Under the pieces are notes generated by a model. It searched no databases. It had not been told where the DNA came from and worked only from the letters and a program-made list of their open reading frames with translations. Of a stretch of 16,301 bases of DNA, positions 10,475 through 16,301 are shown piece by piece (positions within the stretch are counted from its first letter, which is position 1; each line of letters opens with the position of its first letter). This stretch comes from Pseudomonadota bacterium (GTDB lineage Bacteria; Pseudomonadota; Gammaproteobacteria; Burkholderiales; Burkholderiaceae_D). The stretch covers positions 1-16,301 of the forward strand of contig JAEYIG010000121.1 of NCBI GenBank assembly GCA_023409175.1, in the 5' to 3' direction. Position numbers and translations under genes: made by a program.

Positions 10475-11935
10475 ATGCGGGTTTTACATGTTTGTTCTGA
10501 AATTTTCCCTTTGCTGAAAACAGGCGGTCTCGCAGATGTCACGGCGGCGCTGCCTCCGGAACTGAACAAGGCAGGATGCGATGTCCGGATGCTGGTGCCG
10601 GGTTTTCCTGAATTCAAACATGGCATTTTCGATCAGCATCTGGTTGCTGAATTGCCTGCCAAATTCGGTGCACGTTCCGTCAAACTGATGTACGGAAAAA
10701 TGCCGGACACCGGAATTCCCGTCTATTACATCGATGCCCCGGATCTCTATGACCGGCACGGCAATCCGTATAATGACCCGAACGGCCAGCCCTATGCAGA
10801 CAACCATCTCCGGTTTGCGCTTTTGGGATGGTGTGCTGCCAGGATTGTGGAAGGGTTTGACTGGTTCTGGAAGCCGGACATCGTTCATGGACATGACTGG
10901 CATGCCGGACTGACGTTTGCCTATATCAAGGCGCTCGAGTGGAGCAGTGGCAGACGGACGGTCGGAACGGTTTTCACCGTCCACAACATGGCCTATCAGG
11001 GCAATTTCCCTGCCTATACCTTCAGTGAACTCGATTTGCCTTTTTCCATGCTGAACCCGGACGGCATCGAATTTTACGGACAGGTGTCCTTTCTGAAGGC
11101 AGGCTTCTATTATGCCGACAAAGTGACGACGGTCAGTCCGACCTATGCCCGGGAAATCCAGTATGGCGAACAGTCCTGTGGTCTGGGAGGTATTGTACAG
11201 TCCCGCTCTGCCGATCTCGTCGGTATCCTGAACGGGGTCGATACGAACCAGTGGAACCCGAAAACGGACCGGCACATCGAAGCACAATATTCAGTCCGGT
11301 CAATGACAGGCAAGAAAAAGTGCCGTGTTGCCCTCCAGAAGGAACTGGGGCTCGCTGAACAGAATGACAAACCGATCTTTTGCGTCATCAGCCGTTTTGC
11401 ATCCCAGAAAGGCCTGAATCTGGTTGTCGAGGGGATGAATGCCATTGTTTCCAATGGCGGTCAGGCCGTCATCATGGGAAATGGCGAACGCTGGCTGGAA
11501 GAGGCGTTTGAAGACTTTGCCCTCAATCATCCCGGACAGGTTGCCGCGCAAATCGGTTACGATGAGTTGAAGGCGCACAGGATTTTCGCCGGAGGGGACG
11601 TCATCATGGTCCCGTCGCGGTATGAACCCTGTGGACTGGTCCAGATGTATGGCTCGCTTTACGGTACATTGCCGCTGGTTCATCGGGTCGGCGGCCTGGC
11701 CGATACGGTAACCGATTCCACTTTGGAAAACCTGGTGGAAGACAAGGCTACCGGATTTTCGTTCGACCTTTTCGACCAGCCCTCTTTCGATGCGGCAGTC
11801 ATGCGTGCATTTGCTCTTTTCGACAGACAGTCCAAATGGAAAAGGGTGCAGAAACGGGGTATGCGCCAGTCGTTTGGATGGAGACATTCAGCGGAACATT
11901 ACGTTAGACTATATAAACAGATAAAAGTCGGTTAA
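10475..11935 (+). CDS. glgA: Glycogen synthase (ADP-glucose-dependent, GT5)
   Basis: GlgA transfers glucose from ADP-glucose to the non-reducing end of an alpha-1,4 glucan. The 486-residue protein has the GT-B fold and family-5 motifs. KTGGLADV with K15 binds the ADP phosphates near the N-terminus. HGHDWHAGLT and FTVHNMAYQGNFP lie in the first Rossmann domain. PSRYEPCGLVQMYGSLYGTLPLVHRVGGLADTV lies in the second and contains E384, the counterpart of the conserved active-site glutamate. Length and motifs match bacterial GlgA throughout. The ATG at 10475 is preceded by AAGGA with a 5-nt gap. It lies 34 nt after glgC, so the two are very probably on one message and together form the synthesis branch. 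A 216-nt gap separates it from glgP. Confidence 0.98.
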   Translation: MRVLHVCSEIFPLLKTGGLADVTAALPPELNKAGCDVRMLVPGFPEFKHGIFDQHLVAELPAKFGARSVKLMYGKMPDTGIPVYYIDAPDLYDRHGNPYNDPNGQPYADNHLRFALLGWCAARIVEGFDWFWKPDIVHGHDWHAGLTFAYIKALEWSSGRRTVGTVFTVHNMAYQGNFPAYTFSELDLPFSMLNPDGIEFYGQVSFLKAGFYYADKVTTVSPTYAREIQYGEQSCGLGGIVQSRSADLVGILNGVDTNQWNPKTDRHIEAQYSVRSMTGKKKCRVALQKELGLAEQNDKPIFCVISRFASQKGLNLVVEGMNAIVSNGGQAVIMGNGERWLEEAFEDFALNHPGQVAAQIGYDELKAHRIFAGGDVIMVPSRYEPCGLVQMYGSLYGTLPLVHRVGGLADTVTDSTLENLVEDKATGFSFDLFDQPSFDAAVMRAFALFDRQSKWKRVQKRGMRQSFGWRHSAEHYVRLYKQIKVG

Positions 11936-11952
11936 TTGATGCGAAAATTGGT

Positions 11953-11980
11953 GAAAATATGCTGAAATGCATCCATTTTC
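11953..11980. repeat. Bulged hairpin just after glgA
   Basis: GAAAATATGC (11953-11962) pairs with GCAT-cc-ATTTTC (11969-11980) around a 6-nt loop. The result is a 10-bp stem with a two-base bulge, starting 18 nt after the glgA stop. No U-tract follows. It could protect the 3' end of a processed message or be fortuitous in an AT-rich gap. Confidence 0.35.
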
Positions 11981-12003
11981 ATGAAATTGCTTGTGCGATG
12001 CAC

Positions 12004-12033
12004 TTGCAATAAAACTGTCTGAACGGTTATATT
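12004..12033 (+). promoter_or_regulatory. Candidate promoter for glgP
   Basis: TTGCAA (12004-12009) and TATATT (12028-12033) are separated by 18 nt, a fair sigma-70 pair with 4/6 and 5/6 consensus matches. It would start transcription near 12040 and give a leader of about 110 nt. It lies in the longest gap inside the cluster. Confidence 0.45.
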
Positions 12034-12067
12034 TCTTGTCATGTGGCACTTGATGAATACGCCTTCT

Positions 12068-12097
12068 TTCAATTCAGTTCATGCGATTGAGTACAAT
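12068..12097 (+). promoter_or_regulatory. Second, weaker promoter candidate for glgP
   Basis: TTCAAT (12068-12073) and TACAAT (12092-12097) are separated by 18 nt, about 55 nt before the glgP start. The -10 is good and the -35 is poor. Confidence 0.25.
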
Positions 12098-12151
12098 TTC
12101 AGGGCATGACGTTCACAAGCGTTTTTTGTCCCGGATTTCTTTGGAGAAAAT

Positions 12152-14608
12152 ATGAGTATGGAAAAGCCTTTGCATGAAGGATATCTGGCCAGCGATGTGG
12201 AAGCGTTGAAGCGTTCCATTTCGAATAATCTTCGCTACAGGTCCGGTAAAATTCCCTTGACTGCAACGCGCGGCGACTGGCTGCTGGCAGCTGAACTGGC
12301 CGTCCGTAACAGGCTGGTCGAACGCTGGATGAAATCGAATACGGCTTACTATACGCAAAACAGCAAGGTCGTCTATTACCTTTCCATGGAATTTTTGATA
12401 GGCCGTACTTTCCAGAACGCTTTGGAATGTCTCGACATTCGGGAAGATATGGAAGAAGCCTTGCGCGACCTGGCCGTCGATATGGAAGAAATCACCAGTT
12501 ACGAACCGGATGCGGCTTTGGGTAATGGTGGCCTCGGACGGCTGGCGGCCTGTTTCCTGGATGCCATGGCTACCCTGAACATTGCCAATATCGGCTACGG
12601 TATCCGTTATGACTATGGCATGTTCAAACAGGAAATCGTCGATGGATACCAGGTTGAAACGCCCGATTACTGGTTGCTTACCCGGGGAAATCCATGGGAA
12701 TTCCCGCGTCCGGAACTGCAGTTCAATGTGCGGTATGGTGGTCATGTCGAACAGCAGAATGGCCGGGCCCGCTGGGTGGATTCCCATCGTGTTCTTGCGA
12801 TGGCATATGACACGATCATTCCGGGATATGACACCGAGTGCGCGACGACCTTGCGTCTGTGGTCGGCCAAGGCAACTTCCGAAATCAACCTGTCCGCTTT
12901 CAACAAAGGCAATTATGCGGGAGCCGTCGAAGCGAAAAACATGTCCGAAAACGTGACGCGCGTACTGTATCCGGACGATTCAACGGCTTCCGGGCGTGAA
13001 TTGCGCCTGATGCAGGAATATTTCTTCGTATCGGCCAGCCTGCAGGACCTGATCCGCCGTCACCAGCTCAATCATGCCAGTTTCGACAATCTGGCGGAGA
13101 CGATTTCCATTCACCTGAACGATACCCATCCGGTACTGGCCGTTCCGGAACTGATCCGCATTCTTGTCGATGAACAGGGCGTCTCCTTCAAACAGGCCTG
13201 GTCCCTGGCACAGCAGATATTTTCGTACACGAACCATACCTTGATGAGTGAGGCGCTTGAAACCTGGACAGTCGAAATGCTGGGCCGTATCCTGCCGCGC
13301 CATTTGATGATCATTTTCGACATCAACAATGAATTCCTGACGATGGTTGCCCAGAAGTTCGAAAACGACAACGACCTGTTGCGCCGGGTTTCACTGGTGG
13401 ATGAGTCGGGTGAGCGTCGTGTCAGGATGGCTTATCTGGCGGTTGTCGCCAGCCACAAGGTCAATGGCGTGTCCGAACTTCATTCGGAACTGATGAAAGA
13501 GTCGATTTTTGCCGATTTTGCGAAAATCTTCCCGGAACGGTTCACGAACGTCACGAATGGCATTACACCGCGCAGGTGGTTGTCGCAAGCCAATCCGTTC
13601 CTGTCTGAGCTGATTGATGACCGGATCGGCAAGAACTGGCGGCGTCACTTTGAAGAAATCGCCCGCCTGAAACCATATGCGAACGATCCGGCGTTTCTTG
13701 GCAGCTTCAAGGCTGTCAAACGCCAGAACAAGCAAAGGCTCGCACGGTGGGTCAGGAATGTCCTGAACGTGAACCTGAATCCGGATTCCCTTTTCGACGT
13801 GCAGATCAAGCGCATCCATGAATACAAGCGCCAGTTGTTGAACGTATTGCACGTCATCACGCGATATAACCGGATCAAGGCCAATCCCGACGTCAATTGG
13901 GTTCCGAGATCGATCATCTTTGCCGGAAAGGCCGCTTCGGCTTACCAGATGGCAAAAGACATTATCAAGCTGATCAACGACGTCGCCGTCAAGGTCAATA
14001 ACGACAAGGATATCGGGGACAAGCTCAAAGTCGTTTTCATTCCGAATTACGGGGTCAGCCTGGCTGAAATGATCATTCCTGCGGCGGATTTGTCCGAACA
14101 GATTTCAATGGCAGGAACCGAAGCGTCCGGCACCGGTAACATGAAACTGGCGGCGAACGGTGCATTGACGATCGGTACGCTGGATGGGGCCAATATCGAA
14201 ATTATGGAACGCGTCGGTTCGGACAATATCTTCATCTTCGGCAATACGGCAGAGCAGGTCGAGCAGATCAAGGCCAACAATTACCAGCCCCGTGAATATT
14301 ACGAACGGATTCCCGAACTGAAAGAAGCGCTCGACCAGATCCGTGACGGATTCTTTTCGCCGGATGAACCCGGACGGTTCAGGGCCATTTACGATTCTCT
14401 GATCAATTACGGTGACCGTTATCTGGTGCTGGCGGATTATGAAAGTTACATGGCGACGCAAAAACAGGTCGATACCCTGTACCGCCAGACGATCCGCTGG
14501 GATACAAAAGCGATCGCCAATGTGGCAGGCGTGGGTTATTTCTCGGCGGATCGTGCGATTTCGGAATATGCCCGGAACATATGGCATGTGGAACCCATCG
14601 ACCTGTAA
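12152..14608 (+). CDS. glgP: Glycogen/starch phosphorylase (GT35)
   Basis: GlgP uses inorganic phosphate to release glucose-1-phosphate from the non-reducing ends of glycogen, supplying Pgm in the reverse direction. The 818-residue length matches bacterial phosphorylases. The N-terminal half has [17 protein letters not shown] and [21 protein letters not shown]. The central part has [19 protein letters not shown] and [14 protein letters not shown]. The C-terminal half has [15 protein letters not shown] and the pyridoxal-phosphate site [28 protein letters not shown], in which K665 is the lysine that binds the cofactor. The ATG at 12152 has GGAG 5 nt upstream; an ATG two codons later is a minor alternative. 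It could equally be named malP, since substrate preference (glycogen or maltodextrin) cannot be read from the sequence, but the glg context favours glgP. The gap upstream suggests its own promoter. Confidence 0.96.
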   Translation: MSMEKPLHEGYLASDVEALKRSISNNLRYRSGKIPLTATRGDWLLAAELAVRNRLVERWMKSNTAYYTQNSKVVYYLSMEFLIGRTFQNALECLDIREDMEEALRDLAVDMEEITSYEPDAALGNGGLGRLAACFLDAMATLNIANIGYGIRYDYGMFKQEIVDGYQVETPDYWLLTRGNPWEFPRPELQFNVRYGGHVEQQNGRARWVDSHRVLAMAYDTIIPGYDTECATTLRLWSAKATSEINLSAFNKGNYAGAVEAKNMSENVTRVLYPDDSTASGRELRLMQEYFFVSASLQDLIRRHQLNHASFDNLAETISIHLNDTHPVLAVPELIRILVDEQGVSFKQAWSLAQQIFSYTNHTLMSEALETWTVEMLGRILPRHLMIIFDINNEFLTMVAQKFENDNDLLRRVSLVDESGERRVRMAYLAVVASHKVNGVSELHSELMKESIFADFAKIFPERFTNVTNGITPRRWLSQANPFLSELIDDRIGKNWRRHFEEIARLKPYANDPAFLGSFKAVKRQNKQRLARWVRNVLNVNLNPDSLFDVQIKRIHEYKRQLLNVLHVITRYNRIKANPDVNWVPRSIIFAGKAASAYQMAKDIIKLINDVAVKVNNDKDIGDKLKVVFIPNYGVSLAEMIIPAADLSEQISMAGTEASGTGNMKLAANGALTIGTLDGANIEIMERVGSDNIFIFGNTAEQVEQIKANNYQPREYYERIPELKEALDQIRDGFFSPDEPGRFRAIYDSLINYGDRYLVLADYESYMATQKQVDTLYRQTIRWDTKAIANVAGVGYFSADRAISEYARNIWHVEPIDL

Positions 14609-14635
14609 AATTTTGATATATGGAAATATTTGATA

Positions 14636-14655
14636 CATTTGATCCACTTCAAATG
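14636..14655. repeat. Short inverted repeat after glgP
   Basis: CATTTG (14636-14641) and CAAATG (14650-14655) are 6-bp inverted arms with an 8-nt spacer, 27 nt after the glgP stop. No T-run follows, so it is not a terminator. The arms are short and could be chance. Confidence 0.3.
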
Positions 14656-14777
14656 CAAGGCATGAATCCGAAGGTAATATGTTGATCAAGGGAAATCATT
14701 TATGGTCTGTTTTCTAAAGACCTGCTGATTCCGATGGATGATTGAAGATCACTTATTTTTACATGATGGGACAAGAA

Positions 14778-14951
14778 ATGGACAAGCCGAAAGACCTTTA
14801 TGAGAAAGCCAGTCAGGAATTGAATGAATTCCGTGAACGGCGCGTAGCTGAGCGACGTTCCAAACCACGTGATACACCTGATCGTCGTCAGGCACAGAAT
14901 GCTGAATTTCAGGAAAACACCAAGCATTCGCCCCGCAAGGATTTGAATTGA
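14778..14951 (+). CDS. Small, highly charged hypothetical protein (57 aa)
   Basis: I do not recognise this protein. It begins MDKPKDLYEKASQELNEF and continues with an arginine-rich stretch (about residues 19-35, including RERRVAERRSKPR). The end is polar and contains no hydrophobic segment, cysteine or signal peptide. The first third is likely helical and the rest probably disordered. The ATG at 14778 has a weak GGGA 6 nt upstream; in-frame ATGs at 14763 and 14766 lack any ribosome-binding site. It lies 169 nt after glgP on the same strand, and a strong intrinsic terminator starts 15 nt after its stop, which supports its being the last transcribed gene of that unit. Whether it relates to glycogen is unknown. 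It could be a small nucleic-acid-binding or regulatory protein, but nothing in the sequence proves this. Confidence 0.6.
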   Translation: MDKPKDLYEKASQELNEFRERRVAERRSKPRDTPDRRQAQNAEFQENTKHSPRKDLN

Positions 14952-14966
14952 AATGATAGTCAAACG

Positions 14967-14996
14967 AAAAAGCGCCGGTAACCCCGGCGCTTTTTT
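14967..14996 (+). terminator. Strong intrinsic terminator, possibly bidirectional
   Basis: GCGCCGG (14972-14978) pairs with CCGGCGC (14984-14990) around a TAACC loop. Five A residues before and six T residues after extend the stem to 12 bp and provide the U-tract. It closes the small-gene/glycogen transcript. The A-run also gives it terminator character on the other strand. Confidence 0.93.
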
Positions 14997-15028
14997 ATGG
15001 TGGCCTTTCATGCAGGTTTTCCTTTTTG

Positions 15029-15034
15029 TACAAT
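15029..15034 (+). promoter_or_regulatory. Candidate -10 for the methyltransferase gene
   Basis: TACAAT lies 33 nt after the terminator and about 95 nt before the methyltransferase start. No good -35 is at 17 nt (TTTCAT). Because a strong terminator precedes it, a promoter is required somewhere in 15000-15129. Confidence 0.28.
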
Positions 15035-15129
15035 GCATTTATGGGTGGAAAAAAGGAATTTTCGCAATTTCGCATTAACCTGAAAGAACTTTTGCCTGAC
15101 ATTAATTATTTGATTGCTGAAACAAAAAC

Positions 15130-15759
15130 ATGGACAAGCCTGCCAGCAAGCCAGTGAAAGTCTGGAATGACATTTTCGACAAGCCGGAATATATTTTCGG
15201 CACCGAGCCCAACGATTATCTTGTGGGGAAAAAAGGATATCTCCAGCCTGGACAAAAGGTGTTGATGGTTGCAGACGGGGAAGGCAGGAACAGTGTCTGG
15301 GCGGCAGGTCTGGGACTCGACGTGGATGCGTTCGACCTTTCGGAAAAGGCGGTCGAAAAGGCGAAGAAACTGGCAGAGGAAAAAGGCGTATCCGTGCATT
15401 ATTCCGTCAGCGGAGTGGATGAATGGGAATGGTCGGAAGAAAAATACGATGCCGTCGTCGTTATTTTCGTTCAGTTCGCCACGCCGAATATGCGGACACG
15501 CCTGTTTGCCAATTGTGTGCGGACCCTGAAAAAAGGCGGTTTGCTGATTTTGCAGGGCTATACCCCCAAACAGCTCGAATATAAGACAGGAGGTCCTCCG
15601 ATCCCCGAACATCTTTATACCGAAAACATGCTTCGGGACTATTTCGGTTCACTCGACATTCTGGAGCTGGAAAGTTATGACGCTTTTATCAGCGAGGGGC
15701 CAAGACACACGGGAATGTCAGGATTGATCGGCATGGTTGCACGAAAAACGGACAAATAA
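15130..15759 (+). CDS. Class I SAM-dependent methyltransferase
   Basis: This 209-residue cytoplasmic protein has the Rossmann-type methyltransferase fold. It resembles the TehB-like/Methyltransf_25 group, which often begins with a W-N-x-x-[FY] and FGTEPN-type N-terminus. Here that is KVWNDIFDKPEYIFGTEPNDYL at residues 10-31. Motif I is VLMVADGEGRNS (about 44-55), where the glycine-rich loop binds S-adenosylmethionine. The acidic residue ending strand 2 is D69 (DAFDLSE). Motif II-III is the KYDAVVVIFVQF strand, followed by the helix and strand LKKGGLLILQGY. The ATG at 15130 follows an in-frame stop at 15118-15120, so no longer start is possible; a clear ribosome-binding site is absent. The gene lies alone between the terminator and the zinc-ribbon gene. 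The methyl acceptor is unknown, and a tehB name is not justified. Confidence 0.88.
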   Translation: MDKPASKPVKVWNDIFDKPEYIFGTEPNDYLVGKKGYLQPGQKVLMVADGEGRNSVWAAGLGLDVDAFDLSEKAVEKAKKLAEEKGVSVHYSVSGVDEWEWSEEKYDAVVVIFVQFATPNMRTRLFANCVRTLKKGGLLILQGYTPKQLEYKTGGPPIPEHLYTENMLRDYFGSLDILELESYDAFISEGPRHTGMSGLIGMVARKTDK

Positions 15760-15781
15760 GCGGTGTTTTGCAGTCATTAGT

Positions 15782-15790
15782 TGATATACT
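15782..15790 (+). promoter_or_regulatory. Extended -10 promoter candidate for the zinc-ribbon gene
   Basis: TGATATACT fits an extended -10 (TG-n-TATACT), about 36 nt before the ATG at 15826. The -35 region is poor, which extended -10 promoters tolerate. Transcription would begin near 15797. Confidence 0.42.
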
Positions 15791-15825
15791 AGGGTTTTCT
15801 TCAATTGGATACGGATTGTGTACTT

Positions 15826-16301
15826 ATGGCAATAGTGAAGTGTAAGGTTTGCGGTGAGGAAATTGATGAAGACATTCGCAAATGTCCCCGCTGTGATTCA
15901 TTGGGGCCCAAAAGGGGAAAACGGATCAAGCTGATACTGCTTGGCGTCATGGTGCTTATCCTGATCGGTTTCGGTTTCAGTTATTACCTGCGGATGGATG
16001 AGGTAGAAAAACCTTACGAAGAGATTGTAAAAGAAAGACACGACGAAAAACTCCAGAGAAGGGCACTTGCCGCTGCACTTTTGCTTCGGAGCCGGATTGA
16101 CGACGGCCAATCCATGAAACTGGAATCCGTTCTGTCGAACGAGGACGGGAGTGTCTTGTGTTTCCAGTATATGGAGCAAAACAAACAGGGCAAACTGGTG
16201 AAATCCAGGGCGTCTTTTGTGGATGGCGAGCTGGACAGGTCCGAAGCGGGATGGAAACTGTTCTGTAATGCCAAAACCATGCGTCCTGTTAAAGTCGACA
16301 G
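15826..16301 (+). CDS. Zinc-ribbon, single-pass membrane protein, 5' part (runs off the right edge)
   Basis: Only the first 158 codons are in the window. The N-terminus (MAIVKCKVCGEEIDEDIRKCPRC) is a compact zinc ribbon with two CxxC pairs at C6/C9 and C20/C23. A basic linker (KRGKRIK) and one hydrophobic helix at about residues 34-54 follow. The next stretch (about 56-85) is charged and helical. The remainder is a soluble domain with VLCFQYMEQNKQGKLVKSRASFVDGEL, a beta-rich pattern that I cannot assign to a family. By the positive-inside rule the ribbon would be cytoplasmic and the C-terminal domain periplasmic. Such zinc-ribbon/one-helix proteins are common as uncharacterised bacterial genes. 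The ATG at 15826 starts the ribbon exactly, but its ribosome-binding site is weak. The function is unknown. Confidence 0.75.
   Translation, partial: MAIVKCKVCGEEIDEDIRKCPRCDSLGPKRGKRIKLILLGVMVLILIGFGFSYYLRMDEVEKPYEEIVKERHDEKLQRRALAAALLLRSRIDDGQSMKLESVLSNEDGSVLCFQYMEQNKQGKLVKSRASFVDGELDRSEAGWKLFCNAKTMRPVKVD

Noticed and set aside
10484..11287. A 267-codon minus-strand frame opposite glgA
   Set aside because: It is antisense to a well-supported gene, its residue composition is typical of shadow frames, and no family motif is present.
12042..12065. A sigma-54-like TGGCAC before glgP
   Set aside because: The TGGCAC -24-like element is present, but the required GC at the -12 position is missing at the right distance.
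14704..14722. A GGTCT/AGACC hairpin after glgP considered as a terminator
   Set aside because: The stem is only 5 bp and no T-run follows; the strong terminator lies at 14967-14996.

Overview
The window looks like chromosomal DNA of a Gram-negative bacterium, most likely a betaproteobacterium. Its balanced base composition and gene content would fit Oxalobacter-like Burkholderiales, but no rRNA or other marker gene is present, so this placement is inference. Nearly all of the sequence is accounted for by conserved housekeeping or metabolic genes. I see no phage, insertion sequence, CRISPR array, tRNA or rRNA.

Layout. Positions 1-1138 hold two leftward genes: the start of a Bcr/CflA-type MFS drug exporter that runs off the left edge, and a small hotdog-fold acyl-CoA thioesterase. 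A 116-nt divergent intergenic region with a perfect 13-bp palindrome separates the thioesterase from a rightward electron-transfer-flavoprotein:ubiquinone oxidoreductase (1255-2934). Positions 3081-14608 are a complete glycogen synthesis and breakdown cluster, all rightward: glgB, glgX, pgm, glgC, glgA, glgP. A 57-residue charged orphan protein follows and is closed by the one textbook intrinsic terminator (14967-14996). Then come a class I SAM-dependent methyltransferase and the start of a zinc-ribbon membrane protein that runs off the right edge.

How the genes work together. Pgm interconverts glucose-6-phosphate and glucose-1-phosphate. GlgC makes ADP-glucose, GlgA builds the alpha-1,4 chain, and GlgB adds the alpha-1,6 branches. 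GlgP phosphorolyses the outer chains back to glucose-1-phosphate, and GlgX removes the limit-dextrin branches left by GlgP. All catalytic residues I checked are intact. The thioesterase and ETF:quinone oxidoreductase belong to acyl-CoA and electron-transfer metabolism and share a divergent control region.

The least ordinary signals are non-coding. Two perfect inverted repeats without a U-tract sit directly upstream of pgm (10-bp stem plus a 5-bp outer stem) and glgC (14-bp stem). A bulged hairpin and a promoter-like sequence lie before glgP. These suggest the cluster may be segmented post-transcriptionally or by internal promoters. I did not find a convincing novel multi-gene system.
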